Under the pieces are notes generated by a model, which did not search any database, had not been told where the DNA came from, and saw nothing but the letters and a program-made list of their open reading frames with translations. The position numbers were made by a program, and so were the translations under genes. Shown here piece by piece: positions 1-8,100 of a stretch of DNA of 42,063 nt; position 1 is the first letter of the stretch; the number at the start of each line of letters is the position of its first letter. The stretch lies in contig CAKUEU010000011.1 in the NCBI GenBank assembly GCA_934646865.1, positions 1-42,063 of the forward strand, written 5' to 3'. This stretch comes from an uncultured Collinsella sp. (GTDB taxonomy: Bacteria > Actinomycetota > Coriobacteriia > Coriobacteriales > Coriobacteriaceae).

Positions 1-162
1 CGCGCCCACTTTGGCACGCCCGAAGCGCTGCTGGGCTGGCTCGCCGGACAAACAGGCATCGCGCCGGACACCACGCCCCGCCCTACCGAGCAACTGATCG
101 AGCACTTTAGCTGGGACGTCATCCGCAAGCACCGGGAAAACATCACCATAACAGCTGAGTAG
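1..162 (+). CDS. C-terminal end of an unidentified protein (truncated by window edge)
   Basis: Frame 1 is open from the first base to a TAG at 160-162 and encodes 53 residues ending in NITITAE. The composition (TPEALLGWLAGQTG, then PTEQLIEHFSW) looks like a genuine soluble protein tail, but no family can be named from so short a piece. It is transcribed in the same direction as the following toxin-antitoxin pair, with about 107 bp between its stop and the antitoxin start. Confidence 0.6.
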   Translation, partial: RAHFGTPEALLGWLAGQTGIAPDTTPRPTEQLIEHFSWDVIRKHRENITITAE

Positions 163-226
163 ACAAACGCCCCGCCTCTTTTTCGGGCCCCATTTTCGAC
201 GAGTGCATAATTCCGCGTCTTGTTAT

Positions 227-245
227 GTACGGAATAATTCCGTAC
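227..245. promoter_or_regulatory. Palindromic operator upstream of the tacAT-like pair
   Basis: GTACGGAA and TTCCGTAC form perfect 8-bp arms around a TAA centre, 24 bp before the antitoxin ATG and just ahead of its AAAGGAGG ribosome-binding site. DUF1778/RHH antitoxins of this kind normally repress their own promoter through such palindromes. The site is therefore the likely autoregulatory operator, although no clean -35/-10 pair could be assigned beside it. Confidence 0.6.
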
Positions 246-269
246 AATATTGCAAAGGAGGTTTTTGCC

Positions 270-536
270 ATGCCAACGATTGAGAAACAACGCCGTATGG
301 ATCTAAGGCTGACCGAACGTCAACGCCTTACTTACGAGCGCGCCGCGGCCTTGCGCGGGCAAACTCTCACCCAATGGGCCACGGCCCACCTAGACGAGAG
401 CTCCGCACGTGACATCGCAGAGGCGTCAACAACCTATCTTTCCCCTGATGGTTTCGATGCATTTTGCGAAATGCTTGACTCCCCCATGCCCCAAGCCGCA
501 AAAGCGTTGCTTGACCGTAAAGCGGTTTGGGAATGA
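270..536 (+). CDS. DUF1778 (TacA-like) antitoxin
   Basis: This 88-residue protein starts at the ATG preceded by AAAGGAGG (254-261). An earlier in-frame ATG at 225 lies inside the operator palindrome and is unlikely to be used. The N-terminal MDLRLTERQRLTYERAAALRG segment has the strand-helix pattern of ribbon-helix-helix DUF1778 antitoxins (established family knowledge): it would bind the operator DNA, while the C-terminal part (PDGFDAFCEMLDSP) would wrap the toxin. It overlaps the downstream GNAT gene by four bases (ATGA), implying translational coupling. It is expected to neutralise that acetyltransferase and repress the operon. Confidence 0.85.
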   Translation: MPTIEKQRRMDLRLTERQRLTYERAAALRGQTLTQWATAHLDESSARDIAEASTTYLSPDGFDAFCEMLDSPMPQAAKALLDRKAVWE

Positions 537-1006
537 GCACGTTTACCAAGCCTGTTCAACTCCCTGTTGGTCAAGGCATCGAGGCATTCCACTGTGGAAA
601 CACCCTTGTAGACGGATGGGCTAAAAACAGATCGGCCTCAGCGCGGAGAAGAGGATCCGCGGTTATATACGCATCGTATTGCGACGGCGCGGTCGCTGGG
701 TTTTATACGCTGTGTACGCACTCCGTGGCTCGCGAAAATGTTGATGGAGGATGGTTCGTGCGAAACTCCCCCTCCCAAGTTCCCACGGTGTTGCTTGGAA
801 TGATGGGGGTCGATGAGAAGTTCAAGGGGCTTGGTCTTGGGGCATCACTGCTCAAAGATGCCATCGAGAATGCCTTGAAAATTTCTGCCCTGGCAGGCGC
901 TCGAGCTTTGATTGTCGACCCAGTAGATGACGAGGCGGCAGCATTCTATGCACATTTTGGCTTTGTCACCCTACCCGGTACCAACCGAATGGCGCTGAAA
1001 CTCTAG
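533..1006 (+). CDS. GNAT-family toxin (TacT-like acetyltransferase)
   Basis: A 157-residue Gcn5-related acetyltransferase, the usual partner of DUF1778 antitoxins. Family members acetylate the amino group of charged tRNAs and stop translation. Visible features are the strand VLLGMMGVD leading into the acetyl-CoA P-loop FKGLGLGASLL (about residues 98-107, the R/QxxGxG/A motif with K in place of R/Q). AAAFYAHFGF follows (about 136-145) and supplies the conserved Tyr139 of the family. The start chosen is the ATG of the ATGA overlap with the antitoxin stop; a TTG six bases upstream is in frame but less likely. Length and gene order match TacAT modules. The actual substrate cannot be read from sequence. 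Confidence 0.85.
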   Translation: MSTFTKPVQLPVGQGIEAFHCGNTLVDGWAKNRSASARRRGSAVIYASYCDGAVAGFYTLCTHSVARENVDGGWFVRNSPSQVPTVLLGMMGVDEKFKGLGLGASLLKDAIENALKISALAGARALIVDPVDDEAAAFYAHFGFVTLPGTNRMALKL

Positions 1007-1046
1007 ACTGGCAGGCACCATCTCTTCCAGCCGCTAGCATGACTCA

Positions 1047-1090
1047 AGTTACCCTACAGATAATGGCTATTGTTGAAATGTAGGGTAACT
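1047..1090. repeat. Orphan copy of a 44-bp inverted-repeat operator
   Basis: AGTTACCCTACA (1047-1058) and TGTAGGGTAACT (1079-1090) are perfect 12-bp inverted arms separated by 20 bp. The same arms with the same 20-bp spacing recur at 3677-3720, where they cover the promoter of a nucleotidyltransferase module. Here no credible gene follows on the plus strand: the downstream plus-strand reading frame is a shadow of the phosphoesterase. On the minus strand the repeat lies beyond the phosphoesterase stop. It may be a relic promoter/operator, a decoy binding site, or a weak terminator-like stem without a T-tract. Confidence 0.75.
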
Positions 1091-1128
1091 GCCCAAGGCA
1101 TCGCATGAAGAGTTCTCTATGCCCGCCC

Positions 1129-1854
1129 CTACGCAACGTCCCAGGGCATGAGCTCGTTGCCCAGGCGGACGATGCGGTCGTAGAGTACGGTGTGGCGCTC
1201 TGCCGGGTTGGCATCGCGATGAAAATGCCCGTAGTACCAGCGCTTGTAGTCCAGGCGATCCTCCAACTCGTCAAAAAACGCCGTAAGCCGATCGACGTCG
1301 GGACGGTTCCAGCCAGGCGCAGGATAGAGCGTGGGCGAGAGCATGCGCGTGGAGCAGGTGTGAGTGATTACGTAGTCGACCTTCCAGCCCACACTGTCGA
1401 GCTTTGCCCGCGCCTCCTCAAAGTTGCGCTCGTCCGGCAGCTCCTGTGGCCACCAGCTGGAATACGGTATGCGGTATTCCTTGTCCACGCTCGTGGCGCC
1501 GCCCATGGTAAAGATTGTCGAGCCGTCGAGCTCAAAGACCTCGCCGCGCGTCAGGCGTCGGATGGGCGAGGTGCCCGACAGGCGCTGCGTCAGCCCGCCA
1601 TGCCACATCTCCATGGGGCGCTCCGCCCAGTGATCGAAGCGCTCGTGGTTGCCGTCGACGAACAGCACCGTGTAGGAGCGCGACTCCAGCCACGCGATAT
1701 CGGCGCATTCCTCGACAGAGAAATCCCACGGAAAGCCAAAGTCACCGGCGACAATCAGATAGTCGTCGCTCGTCAGGCCATCCCCAAGCTCCCAGTCGCG
1801 GAGCTTTTGCATGTCGAGGCCGCCGTGAATGTCGCCCGTCACATAGACTGTCAT
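1129..1854 (-). CDS. Calcineurin-like metallophosphoesterase (paralogue 1)
   Basis: A 241-residue protein with the metallophosphoesterase signature motifs in order: GDIHG (residues 7-11), GDFGFPWD (about 37-44), DGNHER (about 67-72), a TH near ITHTC, and GHFH near the C-terminus. Together these would bind two metal ions. The substrate (phosphoprotein, nucleotide or other phosphodiester) is unknown. The start ATG overlaps the stop of the upstream phosphoesterase (ATGA), so the two are probably translated together. It is clearly related to the gene at 2499-3254: both carry VGWKVDYV followed by TH and a matching WWP(Q/E)E(L/M)P segment. Last gene of a three-gene minus-strand run. Confidence 0.9.
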   Translation of the reverse strand: MTVYVTGDIHGGLDMQKLRDWELGDGLTSDDYLIVAGDFGFPWDFSVEECADIAWLESRSYTVLFVDGNHERFDHWAERPMEMWHGGLTQRLSGTSPIRRLTRGEVFELDGSTIFTMGGATSVDKEYRIPYSSWWPQELPDERNFEEARAKLDSVGWKVDYVITHTCSTRMLSPTLYPAPGWNRPDVDRLTAFFDELEDRLDYKRWYYGHFHRDANPAERHTVLYDRIVRLGNELMPWDVA

Positions 1855-2489
1855 CGGATCACCACTTCCCTCTTACAGGCTTCGAGCTCGCGCTCAATCT
1901 GCCTGTCGCCGGTCTCGTTGACCCACCAGGGCCATTTCACCCGGCCGCACGGCTCGTCGACTTCGGCGAACCATTCCTTCAGCTCGTCCAAGCTCACCGG
2001 CGCATAGTCATTGGCATCCACACCCACGTCAAAGCGCAGCAGCCCCTGCTTGCGGTTGAACTCGTTGTACGCACCTCCGCTGCTGTGGATGTGCCCGTGG
2101 AGGTGCCACGATCCATGGTTCATGCCCTGCCAGTCCGCCATCGGGTAGTGGCTGAGCACGATCTTCTGCCCGTCGATCTTGAGCACGCAGATCGGCGGCT
2201 CCACGGTGAACGCGCCGGCCACCGCCGGCTGGGTCCAGTCCTTGTCGTGGTTTCCCGGGACGAGGTGGATGCGCCTGCAGGCGATCTGCTTGCGCAGTCT
2301 GTACGCATCCTGGGCGGTCATCTTAAAGCTGAAGTCGCCCAGGATGTAGAGCTCATCGTCCGCAGCGACCTTGCCGTTGATGCTATCGACGATGGCGTCG
2401 TTCATCTGCCAAATCGTATCCCACGGGCGGTCGGTGAACTTCAGCACGTTCTCATGCCCAAAGTGAGTATCGCTGGTGAACCAGATCAT
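1851..2489 (-). CDS. Calcineurin-like metallophosphoesterase (phage/YfcE-like type)
   Basis: A 212-residue protein with the metallophosphoesterase motifs SDTHFGHEN (residues 6-14), LGDFSF (about 50-55), PGNHDKD (about 78-84), LSHYP and HLHGHIH (about 129-135). It belongs to the short family beginning MIWFTSDTHFGHEN, common in bacteria and phages, and differs in type from the two genes flanking it. AGGAGG lies five bases before the ATG. It sits between two mutually similar phosphoesterases; the four-base overlap with the downstream gene and 9-bp gap to the upstream gene make one operon. Substrate unknown. Confidence 0.9.
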   Translation of the reverse strand: MIWFTSDTHFGHENVLKFTDRPWDTIWQMNDAIVDSINGKVAADDELYILGDFSFKMTAQDAYRLRKQIACRRIHLVPGNHDKDWTQPAVAGAFTVEPPICVLKIDGQKIVLSHYPMADWQGMNHGSWHLHGHIHSSGGAYNEFNRKQGLLRFDVGVDANDYAPVSLDELKEWFAEVDEPCGRVKWPWWVNETGDRQIERELEACKREVVIR

Positions 2490-2498
2490 GGGGACCTC

Positions 2499-3254
2499 CT
2501 AACGTTCTTGCTTAGAATAGCTGCTCGTCGTCTCGCCCCGCTCGTCGGCGCGCCGCGCCTCAATCGGCACGATATCTTGGTAGATAAGGCGATGCTTGTC
2601 ATCGCGCCATTCATCGTCGTGGTAATGGCCAAAGAACCAAGTACAGTAGTCGAGCCGCCCGTCGAGCTCGCCCAAAAAGTTCTGCAGCGAATCATCGTAG
2701 AACTCGCGGTTGCACTCCATGCACAGCTCGTCAGCCAGATCGACCGGGGCCTCGTGAGTCACCACATAGTCGACCTTCCAGCCCACGCGATCGAGCGAAG
2801 CGCGACAATGCTCCATATCGCTCTCGCTCGGCATTTCCTCGGGCCACCAGGTCTTTCCCTCCTGGCGCCACTGTTTGTCGTGGCTCGCGGCGCCGCCCAT
2901 GGCAAGGACCGTGGTCCCCGCAATGTCGAATACCTCGCCGCGCATCAGATGGAGCACGTGCGGACGCGCCTCGTGGACGAGACCGCCGTTCCATTCCCGC
3001 ACCGGCAGCTCCGCCAACAGATGGTGATTCTCGTGGTTGCCATCGACAAAACACGTGGTCCAGGACTTAGACTCAAACCAGTCGAGCCAGTATTTGTCGG
3101 TGTTCAAGCCACTCCATATAAAGCCAAAGTCACCGGCCACGATCACCACGTCGTCGCGCGTCAGCATTCGGCCCAGCGGCCAGCTGCGCGATGAGAAGCG
3201 GCTCGCCCCGTATTCGGCAATACCGTGAACGTCTCCGGTAACAAAAATGGACAT
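2499..3254 (-). CDS. Calcineurin-like metallophosphoesterase (paralogue 2)
   Basis: A 251-residue protein with GDVHG (residues 7-11), GDFGF (about 41-45), DGNHENH (about 71-77), VTHEAP (about 164-169) and GHYHDDEW (about 211-218), the complete metal-binding set. It is a divergent paralogue of the 1129-1854 product. The start ATG follows GGAGGTGATATGCG. It is the first gene of the three-phosphoesterase operon; no obvious promoter elements were identified in the 85 bp to the next gene, so it may be transcribed with the small membrane-protein gene 3340-3579. It may act on small phosphodiesters or phosphoproteins; nothing in sequence decides. Confidence 0.9.
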   Translation of the reverse strand: MSIFVTGDVHGIAEYGASRFSSRSWPLGRMLTRDDVVIVAGDFGFIWSGLNTDKYWLDWFESKSWTTCFVDGNHENHHLLAELPVREWNGGLVHEARPHVLHLMRGEVFDIAGTTVLAMGGAASHDKQWRQEGKTWWPEEMPSESDMEHCRASLDRVGWKVDYVVTHEAPVDLADELCMECNREFYDDSLQNFLGELDGRLDYCTWFFGHYHDDEWRDDKHRLIYQDIVPIEARRADERGETTSSYSKQER

Positions 3255-3339
3255 CGCATATCACCTCCGCGCCGTTCAACCCCGGACAAATCAATAGCAG
3301 AAATCGTGGGCCGAACCCGGCAGTCGCATCCCTTAGGGC

Positions 3340-3579
3340 TTACCCCTCGTTTTTCCATCCAAACGGGTCAAGCACCCAAAAGATCAGATCGAGCACGCCG
3401 CCGGTCACCATGGCGGCGGCGAGGGCGAAGCAAACATGCAGATAACTCGCGCTTCGAAGCGCGTCGAGCGGCCCAAAAGCGGCGATCAGTCCAACCGCCG
3501 CGCCGGCAATGCACAGCGCGAGGCACGGCCCCGCGTCCTTTACGCCCTTCTTTACGAGATGCTTTGCGTTGTCACTCAT
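3340..3579 (-). CDS. Small two-helix membrane protein, unknown function
   Basis: A 79-residue protein starting MSDNAKHLVKKG, with AAGGAG ten bases before the ATG; a longer reading frame beginning at 3618 lacks a ribosome-binding site. Two hydrophobic segments are visible (GPCLALCIAGAAVGLIAAFG, about residues 17-36, and a second at about 46-67 ending in LDLIFWVLDPFG). The last residues FGWKNEG would face the cytoplasm if both helices span. Transcribed toward and possibly with the phosphoesterases. No family recognised. Confidence 0.65.
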   Translation of the reverse strand: MSDNAKHLVKKGVKDAGPCLALCIAGAAVGLIAAFGPLDALRSASYLHVCFALAAAMVTGGVLDLIFWVLDPFGWKNEG

Positions 3580-3658
3580 CGATATCGAGCTCCTTAGAGG
3601 GTCGTTGCTTACGTTCATACCGCCTCGGCAGAGCAGGACGGCAGGATAAGTCTCCCAC

Positions 3659-3670
3659 GCCGTGCGGACA
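3659..3670 (+). repeat. GCCGTGCGGACA dispersed motif, copy 1
   Basis: One of four intergenic copies of this 12-mer in the window (others at 14852, 20376 and 39193), all on the plus strand and each upstream of a minus-strand gene. This one lies 80 bp upstream of the small membrane-protein start and 6 bp before the inverted-repeat operator. Confidence 0.5.
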
Positions 3671-3676
3671 CGTTTT

Positions 3677-3720
3677 AGTTACCCTACAATTAGCTGTGTT
3701 TGCTAAAATGTAGGGTAACT
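3677..3720 (+). promoter_or_regulatory. Promoter with 12-bp inverted-repeat operator for the nucleotidyltransferase module
   Basis: AGTTACCCTACA (3677-3688) and TGTAGGGTAACT (3709-3720) are perfect inverted arms 20 bp apart. The right side contains an extended -10, TGCTAAAAT (3701-3709), and the left arm contains a plausible -35 (TTACCC, 3679-3684), so the arms bracket the core promoter. A repressor bound to both arms would block transcription of 3739-4702. This is typical of autoregulated toxin-antitoxin modules; the binding protein is inferred to be encoded by that module. Confidence 0.6.
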
Positions 3721-3738
3721 ATTCGGAAGGGAGGCCAT

Positions 3739-4050
3739 ATGTCCGTCTTGGAAGATGTCCTCGAAGAGGAATACGCCCGCTCAAGCCGCCTCTTGGCCCT
3801 CATGGAGCAGGAAATCGGCCTCCTTCCAAAGGGCAGCATCCGCATGCGAAACATAAAGGGCCACGAATACTGCTATCTCAACTATCGAGTCGGGGACAAA
3901 GTCAGAACCGACTATGTCCCTGCTGCAGACGTTGATGAGCTGCGAGCCAAAATCGAACGCCGAAGAGCTCTTGCGGCCGCCATCAAAGAGCAAAAGCAAT
4001 CTCAAAAGCAAATCGTACGTGCGTTGGGAAGGGTGCCGAATGTTGACTGA
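3739..4050 (+). CDS. Small basic protein, predicted partner/antitoxin of the nucleotidyltransferase
   Basis: A 103-residue protein; GGAAGGGAGG (3725-3734) precedes the ATG. The centre (LLPKGSIRMRNIKGHEYCYLNYRVG, residues about 30-54, with a following DYVPAADVDELRAKIERRR) matches a recurrent pattern of short proteins in which a Lys/Arg-rich strand pair is followed by a coiled helix. Such proteins commonly accompany nucleotidyltransferase genes. The C-terminal third is a charged helix (RRRALAAAIKEQKQSQKQIV). It overlaps the next gene by 11 bp, indicating coupled expression, and its promoter carries the inverted-repeat operator. The antitoxin/repressor role is inferred from context, not from a recognised domain. 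Confidence 0.65.
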   Translation: MSVLEDVLEEEYARSSRLLALMEQEIGLLPKGSIRMRNIKGHEYCYLNYRVGDKVRTDYVPAADVDELRAKIERRRALAAAIKEQKQSQKQIVRALGRVPNVD

Positions 4051-4702
4051 GCAGCAACAGGCCTTCTTAAAAGTACTTGACTTAGTCGAAGAAGCGGGAT
4101 GTATAGACCATGTTGTTCTGGTCGGATCGTGGGCGGAATTTGCCTATAGAGAAGCTGAAGTTCTGCATGACTTTTGCCCAAATATTAAGACGATGGATGT
4201 CGACTTTCTTGTCCGAAACCTACGACGCCCCAACCCAGCGGCGCGCCTGACCGCCCTCGCAAAAGAACGAGGCTTCTTTGTAGAATCAGATCGCATGACT
4301 GGAACAACAAAGTTGCTAGATATCACCGGCCTTGAAGTTGAGTTTCTCATCGGGAAAATGGGTGCTGGAAAGGAACCCGCTCTCAAGACGAACATCGGGG
4401 TGACGGCCCAGGCGCTATGGCATATGGACGTCATTTTGAAAAACACCATGAGCATTCGCTGCTTGAACCACATTGTGACCGTTCCAGCCCCTGAGGCCTA
4501 TGCGATTCACAAGATGATAATCAATGGCGAACGGGGCAAAAAAGCCGAAAAAGATGCTCGTGCCGTGAATAACTTACTCCCGCTGCTGAACGAGGAAAAG
4601 CTGACAAAAACGTTCGGCTCACTTTCTAAAAAGGAAAAAGCGAGAGTCCGTACGTTTGCAGAAACTCATGGCGTTGCGGCACGTATCTTGGGAAGCATCT
4701 AA
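4040..4702 (+). CDS. Nucleotidyltransferase-fold protein (NTP_transf_8/AbiEii-like), putative toxin
   Basis: A 220-residue protein of the polymerase-beta nucleotidyltransferase fold. The signature is LVGSWAEF (about residues 27-34) followed by KTMDVDFLV (about 50-58), giving the GS...DxD metal-binding pattern. A third acidic residue lies in the strand LEVEFLIGK (about 98-106). PAPEAYAIHKMIINGER (about 153-169) is the family's helix with Lys, and the tail is Lys-rich. It resembles the Pfam NTP_transf_8/AbiEii-like families whose members act as toxins by transferring nucleotides to tRNA or protein (established for relatives). GGGAAGGG lies seven bases before the ATG, within the end of the upstream gene. 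The exact family assignment is tentative. Confidence 0.7.
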   Translation: MLTEQQQAFLKVLDLVEEAGCIDHVVLVGSWAEFAYREAEVLHDFCPNIKTMDVDFLVRNLRRPNPAARLTALAKERGFFVESDRMTGTTKLLDITGLEVEFLIGKMGAGKEPALKTNIGVTAQALWHMDVILKNTMSIRCLNHIVTVPAPEAYAIHKMIINGERGKKAEKDARAVNNLLPLLNEEKLTKTFGSLSKKEKARVRTFAETHGVAARILGSI

Positions 4703-5055
4703 GCCGTTGGCGGGCAACATACTGGGCAGGGCGTCTTGCCTCGTTTGAGTGCCGTTGTCAGCGGCACGCTTGTTCTAATGGCGTTTTGAGGAAGGCTTTT
4801 GCAGCCCGAAGCGCGGTGATAGATCTTGCCGTTCTTGGTGACGATTACCTTGATTTTTGAGGCATCCGCGCTGCGGGGCTTGCTCGACACGGCTGCCTTT
4901 TGGCGAACTGGCACCGGCTGTCGATACCTCCCTCTCAAAAAACCCGAATCTCGGAATCGGTTGATGTAGCCGTCGAAGCATCCGTCGAACAGCAGACCCG
5001 TTGCCAGGCCCGCCATGAATCCGCAGGCAATCGCAGCTTCTCCTCTAATCTGCAT
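4699..5055 (-). CDS. Membrane-anchored protein with C-terminal Cys/His metal-binding motif
   Basis: A 118-residue protein whose ATG follows AAGGAGG by five bases; an upstream in-frame GTG at 5073 is less likely. One N-terminal hydrophobic helix (AAIACGFMAGLATGLLFDG, about residues 7-25) anchors it, followed by a basic linker. The C-terminal domain runs KVIVTKNGKIYHRASGC, then LTTALKRGKTPCPVCCP. The pattern YHxxxxC...A...G..PCxxC is seen in small Ada-like or nuclease-associated metal-binding tails, usually on secreted or membrane-bound proteins. It converges on the nucleotidyltransferase with a four-base overlap of stop codons. Function unknown. Confidence 0.65.
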   Translation of the reverse strand: MQIRGEAAIACGFMAGLATGLLFDGCFDGYINRFRDSGFLRGRYRQPVPVRQKAAVSSKPRSADASKIKVIVTKNGKIYHRASGCKSLPQNAIRTSVPLTTALKRGKTPCPVCCPPTA

Positions 5056-5156
5056 GCGCTCCTCCTTAATCACCTTTCGAAGTCATAAAACACGGCGCAC
5101 GCCGCGGTCCCTTACCCCTGCGGCGCGCGCCGAAAATGATCCGTTTTCCTCCGTCC

Positions 5157-8100
5157 CTAACGGATCGATTGGCGACGCTTATCGGACAGGAAGACACCGG
5201 CGGCTACCAGGACCGTGCCGCCGATCACGAAGGTCTCGCCCAGCAGGTTGGACGTGTCGCCCGTGGCGGGCATCGTCGTCTGCTGCGTGGTAACCTCGGA
5301 CACCGAGGCCGCATGCTTGGCCTGATACGTCACCTGCGTTGTGGGCTGAGTCTGGATCTGGGTGGCAGCGCGCTCGGCGGCTTCCTGGCGCGCAATCTCG
5401 GCGTTGAGCTCGGCGATGGCGCCGTCAAGCTCGGCCTTGGCGGTGTTGTAGTCACCGAGCGCCTCCCAGTAGGTCGGGGCCACGGCCTCGGTTGCGGCGA
5501 CAGCGGCATCAAGCTCGGCCTTCGCCGCCACGACACGCTCGGCGGCATCATGAGCCGCAGCGATCTTAGCGTTGAGCGCCTCGTCCGCATCGTCGGCCTG
5601 ACCGTTGGCGATGGCGTCGACAAGGTCGATTCCACGCAGGCGAGCAACAGCAGCAGAAGAAGCATCGCGAGCAGCGATCGCATCCGCAACAGCGTCAGCA
5701 GCCGCGCCGACGCCAGACTCGGCATCGGTCAAAGCCGAAGCAGCAGTATCGAGAGCATCGTCGGCAGCCGCCTTGTCCTCCGTCGCCTGAGCAAGCGCCG
5801 CGGCGGCGTCACGCAGCTGAGCCGCACGAGCAGCAGCCGCATCGGACTTGGCTTGCGCCGTGGTCACGGCTGCGTCGGCATCTGACGCTGCGCCCCGAGC
5901 AGCAACAAGCTCGTCCTGGGCAGCAGCAACATCGGCTCCCGCCTGGTCCGCCACGCCCTGGGCAGCATCCAGCGCAGCCTGAGCCTCGGCCTGAGCAGCA
6001 CGAACGTCCGCGAGCGCCGAAGAAGCCGCATCAAACGCACGCTGAGCAGCGGCAACGTCGGCCGAGTACGCAGCCAGCTCGCCCTGAGCAGCGGCAAGCG
6101 CGCCCTCCTTGTCGCCAACACTTGCGCGAGCAGCATCCAGCGCACGCTGGGCGGCAGCAGCCTTGTCCTTGGCGACATCGAGCGCACCGGACTTGGCGGC
6201 AACAACGCCCTGCGCCGCGGCAACCGAAGCGTTGGCCGCGTTCAGATCGGCGCGAGCATCGCTCACGGCACGCGCGGCGACCTCGGCCGCCGCCTGCTTT
6301 TCCCCCACGGCAGCCTGGGTATCCGAGACCCCAGCCGCGGCGGCGTCAACATCAGCGGCAGCGGTATCGACCTGCGCCTGCTTCGCAGCAGCCACCTGCG
6401 ATGCAGCATTCACCTCATTGCCAGCGGCGGCAGCCACGCCCTGAGCAGCAGCGAGCTCCTGACGAGCCGCGTCCACACCTTGCCCAGGATTTGCCAGGGA
6501 GTCGCACCAGGCGTTTAGCGCGGCCTCGTACTCAGCGACCGTCATAGGGTTGTCGGAATACGCCTTGTACCAGTTACCGGACATATTGAATGTCTGCGCC
6601 TGCGTGCTCCAGCGATTCATCGTTCCGCGCGTGCAAACGCCCATGCCCGTCACGGTGTAATCGGGATTAATCACATTCATGTAGTGACCGACCGTCTGCA
6701 CGCGTCCGCCATACGCAGCCACGTAGCGATTGATTTCGCTGCCATGTTGCCTATAGAAATCGAAAGCAGCTTTTCCCGTAAGACCCGTCGCCCCCAGCGT
6801 AGCCGCGGCGCGATCAAAGACGACTTTTTCTTCATCGACCCACTGAACAAACGGATTGCTTCCAAAGTTCCAAGCCACGTTTTCGCCCACGTTGAACTGC
6901 TGGGCATGGGCAACCTGAATGTCCGAGAAGTTCGCATCGGCGATGGCAGTCGCCATCATGTTATACGTCACCTTGAGCTCGTTCAGACCAACGCTCTTAC
7001 GGTACTCGTTGCATGCCTTAAGCCACACAATCGCCTGCTTCATGTTGGTCAGGCTCGTCGCGTCGACCTCCTCGCCCACCTTGGTAAGGCTGGCGTATTT
7101 GCAGTTGAGAATCAGGTTCGCGGCGTCATCGGCGCCCACGCTCTTAAAGAACGCGATGGCGCCCTGGCGGTAGTTTTCCGTCGAGGCGTTCGCCGTAGCC
7201 TGGGCAGCGTCGAGCTTGGCCTGCGCCTGGGCAACAGCCTGGTCGGCCTGCTGCTTCTGAGCCTTCGCCTGGTCCAGTGCCTTGTCGGCGGCATCCTTCT
7301 CGTCCTTGGCAGCCGAGAGCTTGGCCTGAGCGTCGGCCAGCGCCGCAAGCGCATTGGCATGCTCGGCCTTGGCCTGGTCAACAGCGGCGTTTGCCGCGGT
7401 CGCAGCAGCCGTGGCAGCGTCCAATTTGGACTGAGCGTCAGCCGCAGTCTGCTGCTGGACGGCAAAAGCCTGCTGAGCAGCCTGTGCCTCGCCCTCGACA
7501 GTCGCTACTTCCTGCGAGGCGGCGGCGAGCTCGCCCTCGCGCTGAGCCTGCACAGCCTTGGCAGCGTCCAGTGCGGTGGCGGCGGCATCCACCTTGGCCT
7601 TGGCGGCCTCGTACTCCGGGCCCGCAGCGCCCTGCTCGGCGCGGTCGAGATCGGCCTTGGCAGCATCGTAGGCTGCCTGCGCGGCATTCACGTCCACATC
7701 GGCCCCGTCCTTTGCCTGCTGAGCTGCCAAAAGCTTGCCCTGCACGTCCTGCTGTTTTGCCGCGGCGGCATCAACGCCAGCCTGGGCATCCGAAAGCCTG
7801 ACCTGCGCGTCGGCAGCCTGCTGCTTTGCCTGCGCCAACGCGGCCGCAGCTTGCTCCGCAGCGGCCTGAGCTGCAGCAACGGCTTCGGGCGTGGCGTCGG
7901 CAGCAGCAGCCTGCGCAGCCTCGAGCGCCGTCTGGGCATCGTCGGCGGCCTTCTGGGCAGCGGACAGGGCTTCGCCCTTATCCGTCAGATCCTTCTTTGC
8001 GGCATCGAGTGCGGCCTGAGCGTCCTCGAGCGTTTTTACATCCGCATCAGCCTTGACCTGCGCGGCGCCCATTTGCTGCTCCAGCTCGGCCGAAGCCGCG

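Noticed and set aside
1105..3194. Long plus-strand open frames (1105-2007, 1515-3194) opposite the phosphoesterases
   Set aside because: They mirror well-supported minus-strand genes with conserved motifs; their own translations are Arg/Pro-rich and motif-free, typical of antisense shadows in GC-rich DNA.
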